Source: CAZQLW01 sp964639875 (GTDB taxonomy: Archaea; Nanobdellota; Nanobdellia; Woesearchaeales; GW2011-AR9). From it: DNA of 11,811 nt. The DNA lies in NCBI GenBank assembly GCA_964639875.1, contig CAZXEM010000032.1, positions 1 to 11,811 on the forward strand, given 5' to 3'. Position numbers and translations under genes: made by a program. Positions 6,267 through 11,675 of this stretch are shown piece by piece (within the stretch, counting starts at the first letter, position 1; each line of letters begins with the position of its first letter). The notes below the pieces were generated by a model. That model was not told where the DNA came from and did no database searches. It saw nothing but the letters and a program-made list of their open reading frames with translations.

Positions 6267-6275
6267 CCCCCTAAT
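6267..6275 (-). promoter_or_regulatory. ATTAGGGGG leader element and SD of LSm
   Basis: ATTAGGGGG on the minus strand, 10 bases before the LSm ATG; AGGGGG can pair with the 16S tail through one G-U. The same nine bases recur ahead of the divergent gene at 6434. Confidence 0.55.
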
Positions 6276-6302
6276 GTGAATAAATTATTAAGAATAGGCT
6301 GG

Positions 6303-6312
6303 TTATATAAAG
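6303..6312 (-). promoter_or_regulatory. TATA box of the LSm-eL37 operon
   Basis: CTTTATATAA on the minus strand preceded by an A-rich BRE-like stretch, about 50 bases ahead of the LSm ATG, leaving a leader of about 25 bases that contains the SD. Confidence 0.6.
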
Positions 6313-6384
6313 GTTTCTGTGAATTAGAGAAAAAAGTTAAAGTTTCATCTTGGTTTTGAAAAATTAAATCTATAATGGATAAAA

Positions 6385-6394
6385 TTTATAAAAT
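6385..6394 (+). promoter_or_regulatory. TATA box of the gene at 6434
   Basis: TTTATAAAAT about 44 bases before the ATG. A transcript starting about 25 bases downstream would begin near 6412-6415, close to or inside the hairpin described for this leader. Confidence 0.5.
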
Positions 6395-6402
6395 AAATGT
6401 TG

Positions 6403-6424
6403 CCCTAAACCCAAATTAGGGGGT
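6403..6424 (+). promoter_or_regulatory. Inverted repeat covering the SD of the gene at 6434
   Basis: CCCTAA (6403-6408) and TTAGGG (6416-6421) can form a 6-base-pair hairpin with a 7-base loop. The 3' arm overlaps the SD AGGGGGT (6418-6424), which lies 9 bases before the ATG. If the transcript starts upstream of 6403 the hairpin would mask the SD; if it starts near 6412 it could not form. Confidence 0.4.
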
Positions 6425-6433
6425 ATTTAAAAT

Positions 6434-7000
6434 ATGGTTAATCAACAAGTTGCAGTAAAAGAAGAACAAACAGATTTCGATTTTATTCATTTAGGACTGA
6501 TTCCTAAAATAATTGATACCCAAGAAAGAATATTCTTGGATGATGAAAAAGCATGGGGTTATTTAATTGCTGAAGCAAAAATGTTCTTAGAAAAGTTACC
6601 GGAATCGTATACTCAAGGGTTAGAAGAAAAATTACGTAAAAAAGATATGGTCGGAGAATTTATTGCTTTAGAAACACCACATGATTTTAGATTTGGATTC
6701 TCTCCTGGTTATCGCTTATTGGTGGGCAATTCGGCTATTTATTGTTCTCAGTTTTATCTTAGTTTTGTTCCAGATAATCAAGAAGAAACTTCTGAAATTG
6801 TTAAATCAGCTTTAGATCAATTTCATTTACATTGTCCATATGCTAAGAATAGTAAGATTTTGGCTTTTGAATTGAAAGATAAAAACCTAGTAACTGAAGG
6901 TACTGATTTCCTTGATAAGTATTTGAATAAAGGAACAAAAGTAGAAATGAGATGTAATTTGCATTTAGGTAATGCAAAAAGAACGTACGTGATTGAATAA
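6434..7000 (+). CDS. Conserved-looking hypothetical protein
   Basis: 188 residues, soluble, with no signal peptide or membrane segment. The start has a TATA box and an SD at fitting distances. The sequence has regular mixed alpha/beta character, with a central FRFGFSPGYRLLVG segment (about 86-99) and hydrophobic strands (YCSQFYLSFVPD), and cysteines C108, C134 and C174 that do not form a metal-site pattern. I do not recognise the family. It is transcribed divergently from LSm, and the translin-family gene follows after 56 bases with its own promoter. Confidence 0.8.
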   Translation: MVNQQVAVKEEQTDFDFIHLGLIPKIIDTQERIFLDDEKAWGYLIAEAKMFLEKLPESYTQGLEEKLRKKDMVGEFIALETPHDFRFGFSPGYRLLVGNSAIYCSQFYLSFVPDNQEETSEIVKSALDQFHLHCPYAKNSKILAFELKDKNLVTEGTDFLDKYLNKGTKVEMRCNLHLGNAKRTYVIE

Positions 7001-7025
7001 AGTGTAAAAAGAATTATTCAGAAAC

Positions 7026-7035
7026 TATTATAAAG
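7026..7035 (+). promoter_or_regulatory. TATA box of the translin-family gene
   Basis: TATTATAAAG centred 26 bases before the ATG at 7057, the spacing expected for a leaderless mRNA. It argues against the in-frame TTG at 7048 as the start. Confidence 0.6.
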
Positions 7036-7056
7036 CAACATCTATTTTTGATAAGA

Positions 7057-7617
7057 ATGGTAAACTTCAACAAATTAAGGAAACAAATTCAAGATTATGA
7101 TTCTGAACGAGAAAAACTTATCAAACAAAGTAGAGTAGTTCTTAAATTAAGCAAACAAGTAATTTATGCTGTACATCGAGATGAAATTGCTGAAGCAGGA
7201 AAACTAATTAAACAGATTGAAGCTGAGAAAAAGAAAGCTGATACTATTGCTTTACATAGCAAAAAGATGTCTACTGAAGGCAGTTATAAAGTTGCAATCC
7301 AAGAATATGTGGAAGCAATTTTATATTATAATTTTGTAAAGAACGGCAAGTTAGTTGAATTAAAAGTTGCTGCTGACCACTTTGTTTTAGGATTAGCAGA
7401 CTTACCGGGAGAATTAGTTAGGAAAGCTGTTTTCCTAGCCGGAAAAGGACAAGTTGCTAAAGTTAACAAAATCAAAGATGAAGTTGACATGATTTACGGC
7501 GAATTATTGAAGTTTGATTTCCGAAATAATGATATCAGAAGAAAAGTTGATGCAGTGAAGTATGATCTTAGGAAATTAGAAGATCTGGTTTTAGATTTGA
7601 AGTTGAAGAAAAGATAG
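7057..7617 (+). CDS. Translin/TRAX-family protein (archaeal C3PO-type RNase candidate)
   Basis: 186 residues, all-helical, about the usual length of archaeal translin homologues. Family landmarks, numbered from the ATG, are the first helix with LIKQSRVVLKLSKQ, the AVHRDEIAEAGKLI segment (38-51), QEYVEA (82-87), ADLPGELVRKAV (114-125) and the C-terminal NNDIRRKVDAVKYDLRKLED. The acidic residues of QEYVEA (E83, E86) and of PGEL (E119) lie where TRAX subunits carry their metal-binding catalytic glutamates, so RNase activity is plausible. In eukaryotes translin-TRAX (C3PO) degrades passenger strands and trims tRNA 5' ends; archaeal homologues form octameric RNases. Given the intron-rich tRNAs nearby, a tRNA-processing role is possible but unproven. 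A small gene follows 32 bases downstream. Confidence 0.88.
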   Translation: MVNFNKLRKQIQDYDSEREKLIKQSRVVLKLSKQVIYAVHRDEIAEAGKLIKQIEAEKKKADTIALHSKKMSTEGSYKVAIQEYVEAILYYNFVKNGKLVELKVAADHFVLGLADLPGELVRKAVFLAGKGQVAKVNKIKDEVDMIYGELLKFDFRNNDIRRKVDAVKYDLRKLEDLVLDLKLKKR

Positions 7618-7649
7618 AAGCGTTCTTAGATGTTTGGAGTGGATAAAAA

Positions 7650-7865
7650 ATGGTAAGAAGTGAATTGGAGAAAGAGGTCTTATATTGTAAAGAAAGGCCA
7701 TGGCATCCTAACAAATTTCAAGGTTATTGCATACTTTCTGCAGGGAAAAAAATAATTTCTTGTAATAATTTAAACATCGATAGAATAGAAGAAAAAGAAT
7801 GGTACAATGCAAAAACCGGAATGAAAATAGCAGAATGTTATGGGTGTGGTAACACAAACAAGTGA
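7650..7865 (+). CDS. Small cysteine-containing hypothetical protein
   Basis: 71 residues. An SD-like GGAGTGGAT (7636-7644) precedes the ATG, and the 32-base gap after the translin gene suggests co-transcription. Cysteines lie at 13, 27, 38, 63 and 66; the last pair is a C-Y-G-C knuckle near the C-terminus, and together they could bind one zinc. W18 and W51 sit in short conserved-looking motifs (RPWHP and KEWYNA). Family not recognised; the start context supports a real gene more than composition does. Confidence 0.6.
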   Translation: MVRSELEKEVLYCKERPWHPNKFQGYCILSAGKKIISCNNLNIDRIEEKEWYNAKTGMKIAECYGCGNTNK

Positions 7866-7898
7866 ATTTCACCACTCTTCAATAACAAAACCGAAAGA

Positions 7899-7907
7899 TT
7901 TATAAAG
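7899..7907 (+). promoter_or_regulatory. TATA box of the metallophosphoesterase gene
   Basis: TTTATAAAG preceded by CCGAAAGA, a BRE-like element, centred 26 bases before the ATG at 7929. It is the clearest leaderless promoter in the window. Confidence 0.65.
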
Positions 7908-7928
7908 TAGAAATTCTATTATAATATT

Positions 7929-8525
7929 ATGAAAATCTTAGCATTAAGTGATTTACACGGCGATAAACATCTTGTTAAAGAGATGGCAAACAAAGCCGAA
8001 AAAGAGAATGTAGACTTAGTTTTACTAGCTGGTGATATTAGTGCAAATGATGGTTCTGTAGAAGGATTAATTGGTCCGTTTAAAGCAAAAGGAATTGAAG
8101 TTGGTGTAGTTCCAGGAAACCATGAAGGAATGGCAGAGATTGGTTTTTTAGTAGAAAAGTATGGGGTGAAAAACTTGCACGGTTATGTTTTTAAGAAAGG
8201 AGATGTAGGAATTTTTGGATGTGGTTACGGAAATATTGGAACCCATCAATTAAGTGAAGAAGATGTTTTTAAAACTTTGAAAAAAACACATGCTTCATTA
8301 GCAGATGTCAAAAAAAAAATCATGTTAACTCACACTCAGCCTGAAGGGAGTGTAATTGGTTTAGGAATATTTCCTGGTTCAGATGGAGTTAGAAAAGCTA
8401 TTGATGAACTTCAACCTGATATGCATTTGTGTGGTCATATTCATGAATCTGATGGCATTGAAGAAATGATTGGTAAGACTAGAGTAATTAATGTTGGTAG
8501 AAAAGGTAAAATTTTTGACCTTTAA
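7929..8525 (+). CDS. Calcineurin-like metallophosphoesterase
   Basis: 198 residues with the complete five-motif metal site: D8-x-H10, GD at 35-36, GNHE at 63-66 (N64, H65), H135 in LTHTQPE and GHIH at 169-172 (H170, H172). It would bind two metal ions and hydrolyse a phosphoester. The compact size and SDLHGD start resemble small archaeal and bacterial phosphodiesterases of the YfcE/MJ0936 type, but the substrate is unknown. It is cytosolic and expected to be leaderless from its TATA position. The next gene begins 4 bases after the stop. Confidence 0.92.
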   Translation: MKILALSDLHGDKHLVKEMANKAEKENVDLVLLAGDISANDGSVEGLIGPFKAKGIEVGVVPGNHEGMAEIGFLVEKYGVKNLHGYVFKKGDVGIFGCGYGNIGTHQLSEEDVFKTLKKTHASLADVKKKIMLTHTQPEGSVIGLGIFPGSDGVRKAIDELQPDMHLCGHIHESDGIEEMIGKTRVINVGRKGKIFDL

Positions 8526-8529
8526 AAAA

Positions 8530-8862
8530 ATGTTAGATATTGAAAAAAAGTACATAGAACATTTGGGCGTTAATCCTCATTATTTAACATATCTTACTAA
8601 TATGGCATTCTATGTTGATTTGAAAGATGAAAAACATTGGCTTGATTTTGTAGACAATTGCCAATCAGGGTGGTTTGATACTTATGAAAAAAAATTTGAA
8701 AGTCATCCAGATGTTATTTCTGCAAGTGATCCAAAAAAAATTAAAAGATTAAATGAATTAGTTACTGTCTTGCAATTAGCAGCTAATGAAAACCAGAAAG
8801 GAAAAGCAATCATAGCGTATAAAGAAGTTTCTCAAATTTGTGGCAGAAATATTGAGGTTTAA
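8530..8862 (+). CDS. Hypothetical protein following the phosphoesterase
   Basis: 110 residues from the ATG at 8530, 4 bases after the phosphoesterase stop. An in-frame ATG at 8491 would overlap that gene by 35 bases and adds residues without obvious structure, so it is not preferred. The protein looks helical, with conserved-looking aromatic segments (HYLTYLTNMAFYVDL, HWLDFVDNCQSGWFDTYEKKF) and two cysteines in the body. Family not recognised. Close spacing suggests one transcript with the phosphoesterase. Confidence 0.72.
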   Translation: MLDIEKKYIEHLGVNPHYLTYLTNMAFYVDLKDEKHWLDFVDNCQSGWFDTYEKKFESHPDVISASDPKKIKRLNELVTVLQLAANENQKGKAIIAYKEVSQICGRNIEV

Positions 8863-8864
8863 TT

Positions 8865-9242
8865 CTACTCTCTTAACTTTCTTTCTCGATTTCTTCTCAA
8901 ATCTCTCAAAGCTTGATTAGGATAATACTCATCAGAATACATCTTCATGGCAGGGGGTTTTTCAGGAGATTTAAATTCGTGCAAAAATTCTGATTGATGA
9001 ATATAAAAAGTTCCTTTTTCCCATAAACCATGAATTTTATAAAGACCATCATTAGAAAGAGTTTCTAAACAAGTTGGAATTTCTCCATCAATTATTTCTC
9101 CTAGCCCAGCTAACTGACAAGTAATATTTCCATAAGTTTCTTCTTTAATTAATAAAGGAGTAACTTCAATCTGAACATACATTGATTCAGAACCATTTCT
9201 TTTCAATTCGGGAACAGTAGTTGTTAAATATTCAATTGCCAT
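8865..9242 (-). CDS. Hypothetical protein, convergent with 8530-8862
   Basis: 125 residues. A TATA box (TTTATAAG, 9266-9273 on the minus strand) about 28 bases upstream supports a leaderless start at the ATG. The N-terminal half looks beta-rich (YVQIEVTPLLI, YGNITCQLAGLGEIIDGEIP), followed by HGLWEKGTFYIHQSEFL, and the C-terminus ends in a basic helix (ALRDLRRNRERKLRE) that could touch nucleic acid. I do not recognise the family. The stop codons of this gene and its convergent neighbour are 2 bases apart. Confidence 0.72.
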   Translation of the reverse strand: MAIEYLTTTVPELKRNGSESMYVQIEVTPLLIKEETYGNITCQLAGLGEIIDGEIPTCLETLSNDGLYKIHGLWEKGTFYIHQSEFLHEFKSPEKPPAMKMYSDEYYPNQALRDLRRNRERKLRE

Positions 9243-9265
9243 AAGAAAATATGCAAAGTTGTTTT

Positions 9266-9278
9266 CTTATAAATATTT
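9266..9278. promoter_or_regulatory. Possible shared bidirectional TATA element
   Basis: CTTATAAATATTT reads as a TATA box on both strands. On the minus strand it is correctly placed for the gene ending at 9242. On the plus strand it would give a leader of about 25 bases for the U32 gene, unless TTTTTTA at 9302-9308 is used instead. Confidence 0.45.
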
Positions 9279-9321
9279 CTTACTACTAAAAAATACGAAA
9301 GTTTTTTAGAGTAAACACAGA

Positions 9322-10518
9322 ATGAAACAAAACATGGAATTATTAGCACCAGTAGGAAATAGAAGTATGTTAACAGCAGCAGTTAATGCAGGGGCAGATG
9401 CAATCTATTTTGGAATTAAGAATTTTAATATGCGTTCAGCTGCAGGTAACTTTGAACTAGATGAAATCAAAGAAATTGTTTCTTATTGTCATCAAAATAA
9501 TGTTAAAGCATATTGTACTGTGAACATTATTATTTACGAATCTGAATTGGAAAGCTTAAAACAAATTCTTACAAAATTAAAAGAGGCTAAAATTGATGCT
9601 GTTATTTGCTGGGATTTATCTGTGGTTAAACAGTGTAAAGAATTAGGAATTGCCATTCATCTTTCTACACAAGCTTCTGTTTCAAATTCAGAATCCGTAT
9701 TATATTGGAAATCATTAGGAGTAGAAAGAGTTGTTCTTGCTAGAGAATGTACAATTGAAGATGTTAAATCAATTAAAGAAAAAACCGGGATGGAAATTGA
9801 AGTGTTCATTCATGGTGCAAGATGTATTTCTTACAGTGGAAGATGTTTCATGAGTCAAGAATTGTTTAACAAATCTGCCAACAGGGGAGAATGTTTACAA
9901 CCATGTAGAAGGGAGTATAAAGTTATTGATGAAGAAGGAAAAGAAATGATGATGAACAATAATTTTATCATGTCTGCTAAAGACCTTTGTGCTTTACCCA
10001 TTTTGGATAAACTTGCTTTTGTTGATTGTTTGAAAATTGAGGGTCGGAACAGAGGTGCTGATTATGTTAGCAAAGTAGTTTCTGTTTACCGAAAAGCGAT
10101 TGATGCGATTAAAGAAAAAACTTTTAGTGAAGAATCGGTAAATGGGTTAATGGTCGAATTGAAACAAGTTTATAATAAAGATTTTTCAACTGGATTTTTT
10201 GTAGGTTATCCTTATCATCAGCGGGCAGATCTTTATGGTAGTAAATCTACCACTCAGAAAATTCAAATTGGTAAAGTCAGTAATTTCTATAAGAAAGTTT
10301 CTTCTGCAGAGTTTAAAGTTGAATGCGATAAAGTAAAGATTGGCGACAAAATTGCTTTCATTGGTCCTACTACTGGATATGAAGAGATGGTTGTTGAAGA
10401 AATTCACGATGATTCTGGAAAAATAGATTTGGCAGAAAAAGGTGCACTTATTACAGTTAAAGTTAATTCTATAGTTAGAGAAAATGATAAAGTTTATTTA
10501 GTTAAAGAAAGATCTTAA
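9322..10518 (+). CDS. U32-family protein, TrhP-like (tRNA U34 hydroxylation candidate)
   Basis: 398 residues. A TIM-barrel-like N-terminal domain opens with MELLAPVGNRSMLTAAVNAGADAIYFG, followed by the U32 core FIHGARCISYSGRC and NRGECLQPCRREY. C168, C175, C191 and C195 match the four-cysteine iron-sulfur site of this family. The C-terminal beta domain (from about 325, IGKVSNF, KIGDKIAFIGPTTGYEE) resembles YegQ/TrhP, which makes 5-hydroxyuridine at tRNA position 34, more than RlhA or UbiU/V. Although filed as peptidase U32, the characterised relatives of this type are prephenate-dependent hydroxylases. An alternative start at 9334 (MELLAP) matches where homologues usually begin, and a CGAAAG plus TTTTTTA element (9296-9308) would suit a leaderless start there. 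A zinc-ribbon gene follows 5 bases downstream. Confidence 0.9.
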   Translation: MKQNMELLAPVGNRSMLTAAVNAGADAIYFGIKNFNMRSAAGNFELDEIKEIVSYCHQNNVKAYCTVNIIIYESELESLKQILTKLKEAKIDAVICWDLSVVKQCKELGIAIHLSTQASVSNSESVLYWKSLGVERVVLARECTIEDVKSIKEKTGMEIEVFIHGARCISYSGRCFMSQELFNKSANRGECLQPCRREYKVIDEEGKEMMMNNNFIMSAKDLCALPILDKLAFVDCLKIEGRNRGADYVSKVVSVYRKAIDAIKEKTFSEESVNGLMVELKQVYNKDFSTGFFVGYPYHQRADLYGSKSTTQKIQIGKVSNFYKKVSSAEFKVECDKVKIGDKIAFIGPTTGYEEMVVEEIHDDSGKIDLAEKGALITVKVNSIVRENDKVYLVKERS

Positions 10519-10523
10519 CTAAA

Positions 10524-10652
10524 ATGCAACAAACAAATTGTCCGGATTGTCATAAGCCGTTACATCGTGGTCAGCATAAGTTTGCTGATGGCATGTACGA
10601 TGTTTCTTATTGTAAAAAATGTGGGTTTAGAAAAGAATCTCCTTTAGAATAA
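10524..10652 (+). CDS. 42-residue zinc-ribbon protein
   Basis: A complete small frame starting 5 bases after the U32 stop. It has two knuckles, C6-P-D-C9 and C30-K-K-C33, spaced like a rubredoxin-fold zinc ribbon, with Y29 and F35 in the usual hydrophobic positions. No strong SD is visible, so it is probably translated by coupling to the U32 gene. It may bind RNA or the U32 protein; this is inferred only from adjacency. Many unrelated archaeal mini-proteins share this fold. Confidence 0.72.
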   Translation: MQQTNCPDCHKPLHRGQHKFADGMYDVSYCKKCGFRKESPLE

Positions 10653-10688
10653 AAAAAGCCACTACTCACTGGTCAAGTGTGGAAAAAG

Positions 10689-10812
10689 CTTATTAATTAG
10701 TTCTATTGTTAGTAATTATATGAAAAAGAGGTTAACGCAAAACTCCAAATAAAATTCTTTTGTTTAAGAAAAAAAGAAATTTAATGAGTTTCGCTAGATT
10801 AACTCTTTTTTT
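10689..10812 (+). ncRNA. Candidate short transcript between the zinc ribbon and the endonuclease
   Basis: A TATA-like CTTATTAATTAG (10689-10700) lies 26 bases before an ATG at 10720 that opens only a 10-codon frame. GAGTT (10786-10790) can pair with AACTC (10801-10805), followed by T7 (10806-10812). These limits would define an RNA of roughly 95 bases. No C/D or H/ACA boxes were found. It may equally be the leader of the endonuclease gene or plain AT-rich spacer. Confidence 0.25.
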
Positions 10813-10845
10813 AAAATGCTCTTTATTTAAATGAATGAAAACAAA

Positions 10846-10853
10846 GAGGTGAT
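10846..10853 (+). promoter_or_regulatory. Strong Shine-Dalgarno site of the endonuclease
   Basis: GAGGTGAT is fully complementary to the archaeal 16S tail and 4 bases before the ATG at 10858. It decides this start over the in-frame ATG at 10831. Confidence 0.7.
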
Positions 10854-10857
10854 TAAA

Positions 10858-11463
10858 ATGAATAATCGAATTAGTAAAGAATTTGCTGAGGTTTTAGGTC
10901 TTCTCTGCGCTGAGGGTAGTCATATTATTTCTTACTCTAGTTATTGGGAAAATAATGATTTTAAAAAACGTTATCGTAAAAATAAGAAATCAGAACGAAT
11001 TGAGTTTTACAGTAAAGATATAAAGCTGGCTAATCATTATATCTTTCTTTTAGATAAGGAATTTGGTTTCACATTTAAAAGGACCAAACATGGAAAGATT
11101 AACATTGGTAATCGTGCTATTATCAAACGTATTATCCAACAGACTCCCCTAGGACACCTAAAATGGAAAGTTCCGAATTCAGTAATTAATTCTAATAGAG
11201 AAATTAAAGTTTTTTTTCTAAGGGGATTTTTTGATGGGGATGGTACTGCCATAAACATTGCAAGAATGTTCTCTACTAATGAAAATGGAATTACCCAACT
11301 TTCTTTCTTATTATCGGAACTAAATTATAAACATACAATTCAAGGTCCAATAATTAGATCAAATAGAAAACCCCATTATGTGTTACAATTAAGTCGGAAA
11401 GACCAAATTCGTTTTTTAGAAGAAATTAATCCTATTTCTAAACTTCCGAAATTAACAAAATAA
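10858..11463 (+). CDS. Free-standing LAGLIDADG homing endonuclease
   Basis: 201 residues with two LAGLIDADG motifs, EVLGLLCAEG (11-20) and FLRGFFDGDG (120-129). Their acidic residues (E19 and D128) would bind the catalytic metals, so the site looks intact and the protein should act as a single-chain two-motif enzyme. Basic segments between and after the motifs (KKRYRKNKKSE, KRTKHGK, RSNRKPHY) suit DNA contact. It is not inside another coding frame, so it is not an intein. The tRNA-Leu promoter begins 8 bases after its stop. Such enzymes normally spread introns or themselves; its target cannot be read from the sequence. Confidence 0.88.
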   Translation: MNNRISKEFAEVLGLLCAEGSHIISYSSYWENNDFKKRYRKNKKSERIEFYSKDIKLANHYIFLLDKEFGFTFKRTKHGKINIGNRAIIKRIIQQTPLGHLKWKVPNSVINSNREIKVFFLRGFFDGDGTAINIARMFSTNENGITQLSFLLSELNYKHTIQGPIIRSNRKPHYVLQLSRKDQIRFLEEINPISKLPKLTK

Positions 11464-11471
11464 AAGAAGAA

Positions 11472-11480
11472 TTTATAAAG
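11472..11480 (+). promoter_or_regulatory. TATA box of tRNA-Leu
   Basis: TTTATAAAG, nearly identical to the phosphoesterase box. A start about 25 bases downstream (near 11501) gives the precursor a leader of about 39 bases, unusually long for a tRNA and containing the complementary segments described separately. Confidence 0.6.
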
Positions 11481-11504
11481 AAGCGTTTAATTTTCTTTCT
11501 AGTC

Positions 11505-11533
11505 TACTAAGTTAAAGGACACCTGTGATAACC
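11505..11533 (+). repeat. tRNA-Leu leader segments complementary to the tRNA itself
   Basis: GATAACC (11527-11533) is the exact reverse complement of GGTTATC (11545-11551), which spans the end of the acceptor strand, U8 and the start of intron A. TACTA plus AAGGACA (11505-11509 and 11515-11521) together are complementary to TGTCCTTTAGTA (11680-11691) in the anticodon-stem/variable-arm exon, with a 5-base bulge. Confidence 0.6.
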
Positions 11534-11547
11534 AGGCATGCGGGGGT

Positions 11548-11578
11548 TATCTTTAAGCAATTGCTTTTAGATCCTTTG
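11548..11578 (+). other. tRNA-Leu intron A (31 bases, position 8/9)
   Basis: A full BHB can be drawn. The outer helix is TGC (11539-11541) with GCA (11580-11582); the central helix is GGGG (11542-11545) with CCTT (11573-11576, two G-U). Bulges are GTT (11546-11548) and TGA (11577-11579), cut after their second base. The intron stem ATCT (11549-11552) pairs with AGAT (11569-11572), capped by AAGC/GCTT. All helices abut without gaps. The exact cut could shift by one base (T9 instead of A9). Confidence 0.83.
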
Positions 11579-11603
11579 AGCAAAGTCTGGTCAAATGCGC
11601 AGG

Positions 11604-11625
11604 CGAGCTTTTAAAGCTCTGCGAA
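11604..11625 (+). other. tRNA-Leu intron B (22 bases, position 30/31)
   Basis: A textbook BHB: the central helix CGCA (11598-11601) pairs with TGCG (11620-11623), with bulges GGC (11602-11604) and AAA (11624-11626) cut after their second base. The intron stem GAGCTT (11605-11610) pairs with AAGCTC (11614-11619) around TTA. Removal joins G30 to A31 and completes the anticodon stem. Confidence 0.88.
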
Positions 11626-11632
11626 ACTTAAG

Positions 11633-11675
11633 ACCAGTTTGACTGCTTAGGCTTTTTAGTCTATAGCGGAAAGAT
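11633..11675 (+). other. tRNA-Leu intron C (43 bases, canonical 37/38 site)
   Basis: It lies between G37 (11632) and A38 (11676). The central helix pairs CTT (11627-11629) with AAG (11671-11673), with A35 opposite A11670 as a mismatch. Bulges are AGA (11631-11633) and ATA (11674-11676). CC (11634-11635) pairs with GG (11668-11669), and GACT (11641-11644) with AGTC (11658-11661). This is a relaxed BHB, and the anticodon stem can form fully only once intron B is gone. Confidence 0.83.

Noticed and set aside
10186..10407. Minus-strand open frame inside the U32 gene
   Set aside because: Antisense to conserved C-terminal U32 sequence, without start signals.
10720..10752. A 10-codon leader peptide
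   Set aside because: The TATA spacing fits, but ten codons of Lys-rich sequence without conservation data cannot be called a gene; kept only as part of the candidate transcript.
11037..11258. Minus-strand open frame inside the LAGLIDADG gene
   Set aside because: It overlaps the second LAGLIDADG motif in antisense and has no support of its own.
10858..11463. Intein or intron-encoded endonuclease
   Set aside because: No flanking host protein frame or tRNA/rRNA exon surrounds it; tRNA-Leu begins downstream and is complete by itself.
11555..11566. Perfect palindrome AAGCAATTGCTT as a protein-binding site
   Set aside because: It is explained as the capping hairpin of tRNA-Leu intron A.
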